Assembly: GCA_910575555.1 (NCBI GenBank)
Contig: CAJTFX010000002.1
Location: 186,001 to 250,000 of the forward strand
Direction of reading: 5' to 3'
Source: Lachnospiraceae bacterium
GTDB taxonomy: Bacteria; Bacillota; Clostridia; Lachnospirales; Lachnospiraceae
Length of the DNA stretch: 64,000 nucleotides
A program made the position numbers and the translations under genes. Below the pieces are notes generated by a model, which was given only the letters and a program-made list of their open reading frames with translations, searched no databases and was not told the origin of the DNA. Of the stretch, positions 27,169-36,319 are shown piece by piece; positions within the stretch are counted from its first letter, which is position 1; each line of letters begins with the position of its first letter.

Positions 27169-30100
27169 ATGTATCTAAAAAGTATAGAAGTTCATGGATT
27201 CAAGTCATTTGCCAATAAGATCCTGTTTGAATTCCACAATGGAATTACCGGAATCGTGGGGCCTAACGGAAGCGGAAAAAGCAATGTGGCAGACGCAGTG
27301 CGCTGGGTTTTGGGAGAACAGCGGGTGAAACAGCTTCGGGGCGCCAGTATGCAGGACGTTATTTTTTCCGGCACTGAGAACCGCAGGCCTTTAAGCTACG
27401 CTTATGTGGCAATTACGCTGGACAACGGAGACCGGCAGTTAAACGTGGATTACAACGAAGTGACAGTGGCAAGACGTGTCTACCGTTCCGGGGAAAGTGA
27501 ATATCTGATTAATGGGACGACCTGCCGCCTGAAGGATGTATATGAGTTATTCTATGATACGGGAATTGGAAAAGAAGGATATTCCATCATCGGCCAGGGC
27601 CAGATTGAGCGGATCTTAAGCGGCAAGCCGGAAGAGCGGCGGGAGTTGTTTGATGAAGCGGCGGGAATCGTCAAATTCAAACGGCGAAAGGCCACCGCCC
27701 AGAAAAAATTAGAAGATGAACGCCAGAACCTTCTGCGCGTCAGCGACATTCTTGCCGAGCTGGAGAAGCAGGTGGGGCCTTTGGAGAAACAGGCGGAAAA
27801 AGCCAGGCATTACCTGAAAAAGAGGGAAGAGCTGAAAGAGTATGATGTGAACATGTTCCTGATGGATATGGAACGTATCCAGGAGGATTTGAAATCTTTA
27901 GGGGAGAAAACAGAAATTGTCGAAGGGGAGCTGCAGGAGTCTAACCGTTCCTATGCAAATATCCGGGCGGAGTATGCTCAGATGGAGCAGGACATGCAGC
28001 AGACAGACGACAGGCTTGCGGCGCTTCGGGAAAAGCTGGGAAACCATACGGTGCAGAAGGGAAAACTGGAAGGCCAGATTAACGTGCTGAACGAACAGAT
28101 TCACGGAGCCAGACAGAGTGAAGAGCATTTTAAGGCCAGACAGCAGGCCATTGAAAAAGATCGCCGGGAACGGTTGGAGCAGAGAGCGTCCTGCCAGAAG
28201 GAAAAACGGCAGCTTGACGATCAGACAAAGTCCCTGGAGGAACAGAAAAGCCAGGTGATGGCCAAATATCAGGAAATCCAGGAGGAAATTGCCCGCTGCA
28301 CCAGGAAAATTGAAGATGGAAAAACGGAAATTATTGAACTTCTGAATAATAAAGCCTCCATCAAAGCCAGACAGCAGCGTTATGATACCATGCAGGAGCA
28401 GATTAATATCCGCAAAGCTGAGATGAATAAACGGCTGTTGGAACAAAAAAGCGAGGAAGAAGAACTGCAGTCCATGTTGGAGGAATATGGGCAAAGCTAT
28501 CAAAAGGCCAGAGAAACCTGTCAGAACTTGGAGTCAGAACTGCAGAAATCAGAAGAAAAGAACCGGGAATGGCAGGCAAAACGGGCGGAGACTTTAGAAC
28601 GGATGGAGCAGGACAATGCCCGTTACCACAGGGAAAAATCCCGCCTGGAGTCTTTGATTAATATTGCGGAGCGCTATGACGGCTACGGCAATTCCATCCG
28701 CCGTGTGATGGAGCGGAAAGAATCAGAGCCGGGATTGCTGGGAGTTGTGGCTGATTTGATTCAGGTGGACAGGCAGTATGAAATTGCCATTGAAACAGCT
28801 CTGGGGGGAAGCCTCCAGAATATTGTCACCGATGATGAGAATACCGCCAAGAAAATGATTGGCTATCTGAAACAGAACCGGTTTGGGCGGGCTACTTTTC
28901 TGCCCTTAACCAGTGTGGGCAAGCGGCCGGTTTCCGTCAATCAGGCTGCCTTAAAGGAGCCCGGCGTCATTGGAATCGGAAGCGAGCTGGTGCGGGCGGA
29001 CCGCCGGTTTGCGGGACTGAAAACATACCTTTTAGGCAGAACCTATGTGGTGGATACCATTGACCATGCTGTTTTACTGGCCAGGAAATACCAGTACAGC
29101 CTAAGGATTGTCACCCTGGAGGGAGAATCCTTAAGCCCTGGCGGTTCCATGACAGGCGGAGCTTTTAAAAATACCAGCAATCTGTTGGGAAGAAAACGGG
29201 AAATTGAAGATCTGCAGCGGGAAACGGAGAAGTTAGAGCATACGCTGGCCGGGCACAAAAGCCGGCTGGAGGATATCAGTACGGCAAGAGAGCTGCTGAA
29301 GGAAGAGATCCGTCAGAAAGAAGAAAATTTGAAGCAGGCAATGCTGAAGCAGAATACAGAAGAAATGAATCTGGAACGGATCAGAGAGCAGAAGGCGGAA
29401 AATGACAGCCGTTTTGCCTCCCTGCAGCTGGAAAGCAGAGAGATGGAACGTCAGTTGTCAGAAATCAATGAAAGCCGGGAGCAGATTCGGGAGGAGCTTC
29501 AGGCCGCCGGCAAAAGAGAGCGGGAAATTGAAGAAGAAACCGGAGAGTACCGGCAGATTTTGGAGCGGCAGCATAAATTTGCCCAGGAGAGCCAGAATGA
29601 CGTTTCCCGGGTGCAGCTAGAGGAGGCAAACCTGCAGCAGAAAGCAGAGTTCCTGAAGGAGAATCTCTCCCGTATTGCATCGGAAATCCGTAAGCTGGAA
29701 GAGGATTTGCGGGAGGCAGATCAGGAAAGGGGCCAGTCACAGACTGATATTTGCCAAAAAGAGCGGGAAATTGAAGAGCTTGCAAAGGCCATGGAGGATT
29801 CGGAAATCAACCGCCGGAAACTGGAAGAAGAAATGGTCCGGGGACAGAAGGCCAGAGAAGAGATGTCTGTGAAATACAAAGGCTTTTTCCAGAAGCAGGA
29901 GGAGCTTTCCAAACGCATCCATGATCTGGATAAAGAAATGTACCGGTTGGGCAGCCAGAAAGAGAAGCTGAATGAATCGGCGGAACATCAGAACAGCTAT
30001 ATGTGGGAAGAATATGAACTGACCTTCCACAACGCCATGGCGCTGCGAAGGGAAGAACTGAACAATCCGGGAGAGATGAAAAAGAGGATCGCCCAGATCA

Positions 30101-30729
30101 AAGACGAGATCCGCAAGCTTGGAGATGTGAATGTCAACGCCATTGAGGATTACCGGAATCTGTCAGAACGGTATGTGTTTATGAAAACCCAGCATGATGA
30201 TCTGGTGGAAGCAGAAAAAACGCTGCTGGATATTATTGAGGAACTGGATACTGGCATGCGCCGGCAGTTTATGGAGAAGTTCGCCCAGATACAGAAGGAA
30301 TTTGACAAAGTATTCAAGGAGCTGTTCGGCGGCGGAAAGGGAACTTTGGAACTGGTGGAGGATGAGGACATTTTGGAATGCGGCATCCGTATTATTGCGC
30401 AGCCTCCCGGCAAGAAGCTGCAGAATATGATGCAGCTTTCCGGCGGGGAGAAATCCCTGACGGCCATTTCCCTGCTGTTTGCCATCCAGAATCTGAAGCC
30501 TTCGCCCTTTTGTCTGCTGGACGAGATAGAGGCGGCTCTGGATGATTCCAACGTGGGGCGGTTTGCCAGGTATCTGCATAAGCTGACCAGTCATACCCAG
30601 TTTATTGTAATTACCCACAGACGTGGAACCATGGCGGCGGCAGACCGGCTGTATGGAATTACCATGCAGGAGAAGGGCGTGTCCACTTTGGTGTCCGTCA
30701 ATCTGATTGAAGAAGATCTGAGCGCGTAA
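27169..30729 (+). CDS. smc: Chromosome partition protein Smc
   Basis: 1186 residues, full length. Head: MYLKSIEVHGFKSFA and Walker A GPNGSGKSN (about 32-40). Long coiled coils at about 170-510 and 660-1020 flank a hinge (about 520-640). C-terminal head has LSGGEKSLTAISLLFAI and Walker B CLLDEIEAALDD. Smc forms the condensin-like complex with ScpA/ScpB for chromosome segregation. RBS GGAGGGAC. It is followed by ftsY after 62 bases. Confidence 0.97.
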   Translation: MYLKSIEVHGFKSFANKILFEFHNGITGIVGPNGSGKSNVADAVRWVLGEQRVKQLRGASMQDVIFSGTENRRPLSYAYVAITLDNGDRQLNVDYNEVTVARRVYRSGESEYLINGTTCRLKDVYELFYDTGIGKEGYSIIGQGQIERILSGKPEERRELFDEAAGIVKFKRRKATAQKKLEDERQNLLRVSDILAELEKQVGPLEKQAEKARHYLKKREELKEYDVNMFLMDMERIQEDLKSLGEKTEIVEGELQESNRSYANIRAEYAQMEQDMQQTDDRLAALREKLGNHTVQKGKLEGQINVLNEQIHGARQSEEHFKARQQAIEKDRRERLEQRASCQKEKRQLDDQTKSLEEQKSQVMAKYQEIQEEIARCTRKIEDGKTEIIELLNNKASIKARQQRYDTMQEQINIRKAEMNKRLLEQKSEEEELQSMLEEYGQSYQKARETCQNLESELQKSEEKNREWQAKRAETLERMEQDNARYHREKSRLESLINIAERYDGYGNSIRRVMERKESEPGLLGVVADLIQVDRQYEIAIETALGGSLQNIVTDDENTAKKMIGYLKQNRFGRATFLPLTSVGKRPVSVNQAALKEPGVIGIGSELVRADRRFAGLKTYLLGRTYVVDTIDHAVLLARKYQYSLRIVTLEGESLSPGGSMTGGAFKNTSNLLGRKREIEDLQRETEKLEHTLAGHKSRLEDISTARELLKEEIRQKEENLKQAMLKQNTEEMNLERIREQKAENDSRFASLQLESREMERQLSEINESREQIREELQAAGKREREIEEETGEYRQILERQHKFAQESQNDVSRVQLEEANLQQKAEFLKENLSRIASEIRKLEEDLREADQERGQSQTDICQKEREIEELAKAMEDSEINRRKLEEEMVRGQKAREEMSVKYKGFFQKQEELSKRIHDLDKEMYRLGSQKEKLNESAEHQNSYMWEEYELTFHNAMALRREELNNPGEMKKRIAQIKDEIRKLGDVNVNAIEDYRNLSERYVFMKTQHDDLVEAEKTLLDIIEELDTGMRRQFMEKFAQIQKEFDKVFKELFGGGKGTLELVEDEDILECGIRIIAQPPGKKLQNMMQLSGGEKSLTAISLLFAIQNLKPSPFCLLDEIEAALDDSNVGRFARYLHKLTSHTQFIVITHRRGTMAAADRLYGITMQEKGVSTLVSVNLIEEDLSA

Positions 30730-30791
30730 CATGCGGGATATTTAACGCCGGAGTAATATCCATTACGGAGAGCAGGAAGGAGAGAACAGAA

Positions 30792-31751
30792 ATGGGAAGT
30801 GAAGAGAAAGAAAAGAAAGGGTTTTTTAAACGTCTGGTACAGGGATTAACCAAGACCAGAGATAATATTGTGTCCGGGATAGATTCTATTTTCAGCGGAT
30901 TTTCCAGTATTGACGATGAATTTTACGAAGAGATTGAGGAAATTCTCATTATGGGCGATCTGGGCGTCCATGCCACAGAGGAAATCATTGAAAATCTCAA
31001 AGTGAAGGTAAAGGAGCAGCATATCAAAGAGCCTGCCCAGTGTAAGGAATTGTTGATTTCCAGTATCCAGGAGCAGATGGATGTGGGAGAGACGGCTTAC
31101 CGGTTTGAAAATGAGAAATCTGTGGTACTGGTCATCGGCGTTAACGGCGTGGGCAAAACCACTTCCGTGGGAAAACTGGCCGGCAAGTTAAAGGCCCAGG
31201 GCAAACGCGTGGTGCTTGCGGCGGCAGATACGTTCCGGGCGGCTGCCGGAGAACAGCTCAGCGAATGGGCCAACCGGGCCGGGGTGGAAATGATCGGCGG
31301 CCAGGAGGGCGCAGATCCCGGAGCAGTGGTCTATGACGCCGTGGCGGCGGCAAGGGCCAGAAATGCAGACGTACTGCTGTGCGACACTGCCGGGCGTCTC
31401 CACAACAAGAAAAATCTGATGGAAGAGTTAAAGAAAATCCATCGGATTCTGGAAAAGGAATACCCGGAGGCTTTTCGGGAAACTCTGGTGGTGCTGGATG
31501 GAACCACAGGCCAGAATGCCCTTTCCCAGGCCAGGCAGTTTTCAGAGGTGGCGGACATTTCGGGAATTATCCTCACCAAGATGGACGGGACGGCCAGAGG
31601 CGGCATTGCAGTGGCCATTCAGTCAGAACTGGGCATTCCGGTGAAATATATCGGAGTGGGAGAAACCATCGACGATCTGCAGAAATTTGATTCCGGACAA
31701 TTTGTAAAAGCGCTGTTTGACACAGGCGATAAAACCGAGGAGGAAGAGTAA
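30792..31751 (+). CDS. ftsY: Signal recognition particle receptor FtsY
   Basis: 319 residues. Short charged N-terminal region (without the long acidic A domain of E. coli), N domain, then the SRP-type GTPase: [46 protein letters not shown] and GVGETIDDL. It docks SRP-ribosome complexes to the membrane. AGGAAGGAGAG precedes ATG 30792. The next gene starts one base after its stop. Confidence 0.97.
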   Translation: MGSEEKEKKGFFKRLVQGLTKTRDNIVSGIDSIFSGFSSIDDEFYEEIEEILIMGDLGVHATEEIIENLKVKVKEQHIKEPAQCKELLISSIQEQMDVGETAYRFENEKSVVLVIGVNGVGKTTSVGKLAGKLKAQGKRVVLAAADTFRAAAGEQLSEWANRAGVEMIGGQEGADPGAVVYDAVAAARARNADVLLCDTAGRLHNKKNLMEELKKIHRILEKEYPEAFRETLVVLDGTTGQNALSQARQFSEVADISGIILTKMDGTARGGIAVAIQSELGIPVKYIGVGETIDDLQKFDSGQFVKALFDTGDKTEEEE

Positions 31752-31752
31752 A

Positions 31753-32964
31753 ATGTTGACTCTGGAGAGATTTGAAGAAGCCAGTAAAATTGTAAGAGAG
31801 GTAACTTTGGAAACAAAGCTGATATACAGTGACTTCCTTAGCGAGCAGACCGGGAACAAGGTTTATCTGAAGCCGGAAAATATGCAGTTTACCGGAGCTT
31901 ACAAGGTCCGGGGAGCCTATTACAAAATGAGCACCCTGACGGAAGAAGAAAGGGAAAAAGGACTGATCACCGCCTCTGCCGGCAACCATGCCCAGGGGGT
32001 GGCTTATGCGGCAAAGTGCTACGGGGTGAAGGCAACCATTGTGATGCCTACCACCACGCCGCTGATTAAGGTGAACCGGACCAAGGGATACGGCGCAGAG
32101 GTGATTCTCTATGGGGATGTGTACGACGAATCCTGCCAGAAAGCCTATGAACTTGCTGAGGAGCATGGATATACCTTTATCCATCCCTTTGACGATCTTG
32201 CGGTGGCCACCGGACAGGGAACCATTGCCATGGAGATTTTCAAGGAGCTGCCTCTGGTGGAATATATTCTGGTGCCCATCGGAGGCGGAGGGCTGGCAGC
32301 GGGAATTTCTGTGCTTGCCAAGCTGCTGAATCCTAAAATCAAAGTAATCGGCGTGGAGCCTGCCGGAGCAAACTGCATGCAGGAGTCCATCAAGGCCGGA
32401 AAAGTGATCACGCTGCCCGGAGTAAGCACCATTGCGGACGGCACCGCGGTGAAAACGCCGGGAGAGCAGATTTTCCCCTATATCCGGGAAAACCTGGACG
32501 AGATTATCACGGTGGAGGATGATGAACTGGTGGCGGCGTTTCTGGACATGGTGGAAAATCACAAAATGGTTGTGGAGAATTCCGGCCTGCTGACCGTTGC
32601 GGCCATGCGCCACCTGAATGTGGAGAATAAGCGGGTAGTTGCGATTTTAAGCGGCGGAAATATGGATGTGATTACCATGTCCTCGGTGGTGCAGCAGGGA
32701 TTGATTTTCCGGGATCGGATTTTCACGGTGTCGGTTCTTTTGCCGGATAAGCCGGGAGAATTGAGCAAGGTTGCGGACGCCATTGCCAGAGAACAGGGAA
32801 ATGTCATCAAACTGGAGCATAACCAGTTTGTTTCCACCAACCGGAACGCAGCGGTGGAGCTTAGGATTACCATGGAGGCTTTCGGCACAGAGCATAAGGA
32901 ACAGATTCTGGAAGCGCTGGAGCAGAAAGGATATCAGCCGAAGCCGGTAAGGACAAGCCTGTAA
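31753..32964 (+). CDS. ilvA: Threonine ammonia-lyase (threonine dehydratase)
   Basis: 403 residues. PLP-binding lysine K51 in FTGAYKVRGA (consensus SFK here is AYK), ITASAGNHAQGVA, the phosphate-binding loop GGGGLAAG, and a C-terminal ACT-like regulatory domain (about 325-403, VSVLLPDKPGELSKVAD). It deaminates threonine to 2-oxobutyrate. The length and single ACT domain fit the TdcB/short IlvA class more than E. coli IlvA with two domains; biosynthetic or catabolic use cannot be decided. ATG 31753 lies 1 base after the ftsY stop, so it may be cotranscribed with ftsY. Confidence 0.92.
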   Translation: MLTLERFEEASKIVREVTLETKLIYSDFLSEQTGNKVYLKPENMQFTGAYKVRGAYYKMSTLTEEEREKGLITASAGNHAQGVAYAAKCYGVKATIVMPTTTPLIKVNRTKGYGAEVILYGDVYDESCQKAYELAEEHGYTFIHPFDDLAVATGQGTIAMEIFKELPLVEYILVPIGGGGLAAGISVLAKLLNPKIKVIGVEPAGANCMQESIKAGKVITLPGVSTIADGTAVKTPGEQIFPYIRENLDEIITVEDDELVAAFLDMVENHKMVVENSGLLTVAAMRHLNVENKRVVAILSGGNMDVITMSSVVQQGLIFRDRIFTVSVLLPDKPGELSKVADAIAREQGNVIKLEHNQFVSTNRNAAVELRITMEAFGTEHKEQILEALEQKGYQPKPVRTSL

Positions 32965-32981
32965 CGACGGCGCCCTGCAAA

Positions 32982-33036
32982 TTCCGGTAGTTCTGTCCGT
33001 ATCCAAATATAAAACGTTCGCTGTAGGATTAGTGTT
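32982..33036 (+). repeat. Right-end fragment of the dispersed repeat
   Basis: GTAGTTCTGTCCGTATCC is a diverged form of the repeat edge, followed by AAATATAAAACGTTCGCTGTA, identical to 37816-37836. Lies between the convergent ilvA and sulfatase-maturase genes. Confidence 0.65.
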
Positions 33037-33038
33037 TC

Positions 33039-34166
33039 TTATATTTTTGAGGGCGAAAGAGAGTTGGCAGCTTCGATAAGCCCATCAAGGCAGGCATCAA
33101 AAAACATGCGGTAGCTTTGGCAGAAGTAATTTTGGTATGTCTTTGTTTCCGGGTTCCAGTCCCGGTTACGCTGGCATCCGCCTTTGCACAGAGAATAATA
33201 TGTACAGAGCTTACAGCTTTGGTCCAGAAGAAGAGAACGCTCCCAAAAGGAGATTTCTCTTCTTTTTGCGTCGATTTCATCCAATCGGTTCTCATTGAAA
33301 TTTCCCAGGCGGTATTCGTCCGTCATATAAAAATCGCAGGGATATACACTGCCATCTGCCTCCACTGCATATTGGATACTGCATGTGCCGCGCTGATCGC
33401 AGGATTCCGGGAGCTGTCCAAGCAAAATGGCTATATAATTTTCAAATTGGCGGATGTAGGGCTGCCGGTTCTTTTTCCAGTCTTTATACCACAAGCGGAA
33501 CAGTTCGGTAAGGAACTGTCCATAGCTTTCCGGAGGTATGGAATAACTGTTTTGTCCATGAGGCTCCTTTAAAGGGTCCAGGCAGGCGATATACTGCTGG
33601 TAATTCCATTTCTGCCGTTTGTAAAAAGCATAGATTTCCTGGATATTTTGGGCCACTGTCTGATTGACAACGGTGAGAATGTTGAACTCCACATGGTGCG
33701 TTTCCAGCAATGCAATGGATTTGCATATGCGGTCAAAGGTGGGGGCATTGTCTTTTCTGCTGTGGCGGCAGGCGTCGTGGGTTTTTTGGATGCCATCCAG
33801 AGAAATTCCGGTCAGAAATCGGTTTTCTCTGAGGAACCGGCACCAGGTTTCGTCCATGAAAAGCCCGTTGGTCTGCAGGGAATTATATACCTGAACCCCC
33901 TTTTTGTTATATTGTTTTTGGTAGAACAGGACTTTTTCAAAAAAATCCAGTCCCCGCAGGGTTGGTTCCCCTCCCTGGAAGGTGTAGCAGGCCGTACCCT
34001 CGGCCCGCAGCATAGTTTTCCGAATCACATTTTTTAAAGTTGCCTCGCTCATGAACCCGTAGGATTCCTGAGTCCGCTTTTGAGTCTCGTCACAGTAAAA
34101 ACAATAATCGCACGTCATGTTGCACATGCCGGAAGATGGTTTGATCAATACGCTGATGGGCGGCAT
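33039..34166 (-). CDS. Anaerobic sulfatase-maturating enzyme (radical SAM, SPASM)
   Basis: 375 residues. Radical SAM motif CNMTCDYCFYC at about 14-24; FQGGEPTLRG; then SPASM cysteines including CSIQYAVEADGSVYPCDFYM, CKLCTYYSLCKGGC and a final Cys in NYFCQSY. The Asp in PCDFYM is the residue known as catalytic base in anSME. It converts the active-site Cys (or Ser) of sulfatases to formylglycine without oxygen. The likely client is the sulfatase at 36312-37703, with a Cys-type site. It ends the minus-strand operon behind two CHR genes (21 bases). Confidence 0.93.
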   Translation of the reverse strand: MPPISVLIKPSSGMCNMTCDYCFYCDETQKRTQESYGFMSEATLKNVIRKTMLRAEGTACYTFQGGEPTLRGLDFFEKVLFYQKQYNKKGVQVYNSLQTNGLFMDETWCRFLRENRFLTGISLDGIQKTHDACRHSRKDNAPTFDRICKSIALLETHHVEFNILTVVNQTVAQNIQEIYAFYKRQKWNYQQYIACLDPLKEPHGQNSYSIPPESYGQFLTELFRLWYKDWKKNRQPYIRQFENYIAILLGQLPESCDQRGTCSIQYAVEADGSVYPCDFYMTDEYRLGNFNENRLDEIDAKRREISFWERSLLLDQSCKLCTYYSLCKGGCQRNRDWNPETKTYQNYFCQSYRMFFDACLDGLIEAANSLSPSKI

Positions 34167-34187
34167 AATGAGTCCTCGCTTTTCTTT

Positions 34188-34745
34188 CTAGTATAACATA
34201 TTAATTCCCAGATAAGATACCCCGCACAGGGCCATAATAAGGATGGGATTGCATTTTCGTTTGCGCAGGATTACAAATGCTGCAAGAAAAATAACTGCGC
34301 CTGTCCAGTCTGTGTTTTGCAGCCTTAGCTCTCTTTCTGCGAACAGGGCGGTTTGGGCAATGGAGAGTCCTGCTGAGAAGATCAGGGCGACCACCGCCGG
34401 GCGCAGGCAAAAAAGCACACTTTGAATCAAAGATGAACCTTTATAATGGCAGTAAAGAAATGCAAGAAAAGTCACAATCATTAATGAGGGAAAAATACAT
34501 CCAAAGGTTGCAGCCAGGGCGCCTCCGATTCCGGCAATGCGGATGCCTACAAAAGTGGCGGAATTGACGGCAATGGGCCCCGGGGTCATTTCGGCAATGG
34601 TGATCAGATCTGTAAATTCGCCCATGGTCATCCAGGAGTGCAGTTCTACGATCTGATTCTGGATCAGCGGCAGGGCAGCATACCCGCCTCCGATGCTGAA
34701 CAGCCCTACCTGGAAAAAACTGATAAATAATTGAATGTAAATCAT
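34188..34745 (-). CDS. Short-chain CHR (chromate-type) transporter subunit 2
   Basis: 185 residues, about six membrane segments. CHR-family signature GLFSIGGGYAALPLIQNQIVE and MTPGPIAVNSATFVG, as in ChrA halves. Short-chain CHR proteins work in pairs coded by adjacent genes. The frame is open upstream for 57 codons, but ATG 34745 follows a GGAGAAGC site and overlaps the upstream gene's stop by 4 bases. The native substrate of CHR proteins is often unclear; next to a sulfatase, sulfate (a chromate analogue) is an appealing but unproven substrate. Confidence 0.88.
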   Translation of the reverse strand: MIYIQLFISFFQVGLFSIGGGYAALPLIQNQIVELHSWMTMGEFTDLITIAEMTPGPIAVNSATFVGIRIAGIGGALAATFGCIFPSLMIVTFLAFLYCHYKGSSLIQSVLFCLRPAVVALIFSAGLSIAQTALFAERELRLQNTDWTGAVIFLAAFVILRKRKCNPILIMALCGVSYLGINMLY

Positions 34746-35302
34746 GCTTCTCCTTTCTTTCGGCGAAAAATTTCCCGGATGATCCCAAAGGAAGCTGTGG
34801 CCAAAATGATGTAAATGACGTTGATATGACAGAAAAAGGCAGCGATAAAAGCAATGGCCATTAAGAGGATACTGGCGATTGACTTTTCCTCCCATACATT
34901 TTGTCCCAGGCTCCATACCACGTCAAAAATTACGGCGGCAACCCCGGCCTGCATACCCTTTAATGCCAGAACGACATATGGGTTTGAAATAAAGGAGGCA
35001 TAAAAAAAGGAGATAACTGAAAGGAGACCCAAGGGCGGAAGGATGGTCCCGGCAACGGCGGCTGTAATCCCGGCGGCGCCGGCAGTGCGCCAGCCCACAA
35101 GGATAGCTGCATTTACTGCAATTGCCCCTGGGGAAGCCTGGGACAGCGCGGTGAGATCCAGCATTTCCTGTTCATCGATCCAGCCCAGTTCATCTGCAAA
35201 TTTCTGTTTCATCAATGTGATGATCACGAAGCCGCCGCCGAAGGTAAAAGCGCTGATATAAAGCATATTGAAAAAGAGCTGCAGTAATTTTTTGCCTGAC
35301 AT
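34742..35302 (-). CDS. Short-chain CHR (chromate-type) transporter subunit 1
   Basis: 186 residues, about six membrane segments, with TFGGGFVIITLMKQKFADELGW and ASPGAIAVNAAILVGW, the two CHR signatures. First gene of the minus operon chr-chr-maturase; translation is coupled to the second half by a 4-base overlap. AGGAGGCAG precedes ATG 35302. Divergent from the LysR gene, with a palindrome in the space between. Confidence 0.88.
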   Translation of the reverse strand: MSGKKLLQLFFNMLYISAFTFGGGFVIITLMKQKFADELGWIDEQEMLDLTALSQASPGAIAVNAAILVGWRTAGAAGITAAVAGTILPPLGLLSVISFFYASFISNPYVVLALKGMQAGVAAVIFDVVWSLGQNVWEEKSIASILLMAIAFIAAFFCHINVIYIILATASFGIIREIFRRKKGEA

Positions 35303-35320
35303 GTATCTGCCTCCTGAGAT

Positions 35321-35336
35321 TTAAAATATATTTTAA
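35321..35336. promoter_or_regulatory. Perfect 16-base palindrome in the chr-lysR divergent region
   Basis: TTAAAATATATTTTAA is a perfect palindrome, 19 bases before the CHR start. LysR-type regulators bind AT-rich T-N11-A dyads in divergent promoters, so this is a candidate operator. A TG-extended TATAAA at 35400-35405 is a plausible -10 for lysR. Confidence 0.5.
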
Positions 35337-35425
35337 TTATAAGGCTTGCAATGATATATGTAAAATGTTATTATTTTATGGTAATCATATCAATTTTGGT
35401 ATAAATAGTGAAATGGAGATGAGAT

Positions 35426-36319
35426 ATGACGATCCGACATATGAAAATCTTTCTTCAGGTTTATTCCCTGGAAAGCATTACAAAGGCTGCAGAAATTTTA
35501 AATATGACCCAGCCCAACGTTACCCGCGCCATCCAGGAAATGGAACGCTACTATGGCGTTTGCCTGTTTGAGCGGATTGGCCATCGCTTAAGCCGTACGG
35601 CTGTCGGACAGGAGTTTTATGCGCATGCTTTGCACATTGTGGAAGCGTTTGACAGAATGGAAAAGGAATTGCGGGATTGGGATGAAATTGGGAAAATCCG
35701 GCTTGGGGCCACCAATACCCTGGGCTGCTTTTTTTTGCCGGATCTGCTGCTTCAATTTCAGAAACAGTACCCCAAATTGGAGATCGTTTCTACGGTCACC
35801 AATGCGGACGCGCTCCAAAGCGGCCTTTTGAACAATCAATATGATCTGGCGCTGATTGAAGGAATTGTCAGTATGCCTGGGCTGCATGCCGAGCCCTTTG
35901 CCGCAGACAAGCTGCTGCTTGTTCTTCCGCCCGGACATGAGCTGGCAAAGAAAGAAAAGATTTTTCCTTCCGATGTAGAGAAATATCCGCTGCTTCTCAG
36001 GGAAAAAGGGAGCACAACCCATTCCCTGCTAGAGCATTTTTTCTTTCTGCACCACATAGAAGCAGCGCCTGTGTTCGAAAGCTGTAATCCCCAGGCCCTG
36101 ATCCAAGCGGTTCAATGCGGGCTTGGCATTTCCTTTTTGCCGGAGCGGTGGGTAAAAGAATTGGCAAAGGAAGGAAAAATTGTGTTGCGGGAGATGCCGG
36201 AGGAGAGTTTTAAAAGAGAGAATTATGTGGTATGGCATGAAAACAAATTTTTAACGAAAACAATGAAAATGCTGATTAACGCAATCAAAGAGAAAGGACA
36301 GGGATACTTAAATGAATAA
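35426..36319 (+). CDS. LysR-family transcriptional regulator
   Basis: 297 residues. N-terminal winged helix-turn-helix (about 1-60; SITKAAEILNMTQPNVTRAIQEME), then a periplasmic-binding-like effector domain (about 90-295). It is divergent from the CHR operon and overlaps the sulfatase start by 8 bases, so it probably controls both arms and is autoregulated. The effector cannot be read from sequence. GGAGATGAG precedes ATG 35426. Confidence 0.92.
   Translation: MTIRHMKIFLQVYSLESITKAAEILNMTQPNVTRAIQEMERYYGVCLFERIGHRLSRTAVGQEFYAHALHIVEAFDRMEKELRDWDEIGKIRLGATNTLGCFFLPDLLLQFQKQYPKLEIVSTVTNADALQSGLLNNQYDLALIEGIVSMPGLHAEPFAADKLLLVLPPGHELAKKEKIFPSDVEKYPLLLREKGSTTHSLLEHFFFLHHIEAAPVFESCNPQALIQAVQCGLGISFLPERWVKELAKEGKIVLREMPEESFKRENYVVWHENKFLTKTMKMLINAIKEKGQGYLNE

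Noticed and set aside
31573-32613. 346-codon open frame on the minus strand
   Set aside because: Spans the ftsY-ilvA junction in antisense; both sense genes are full length with motifs.
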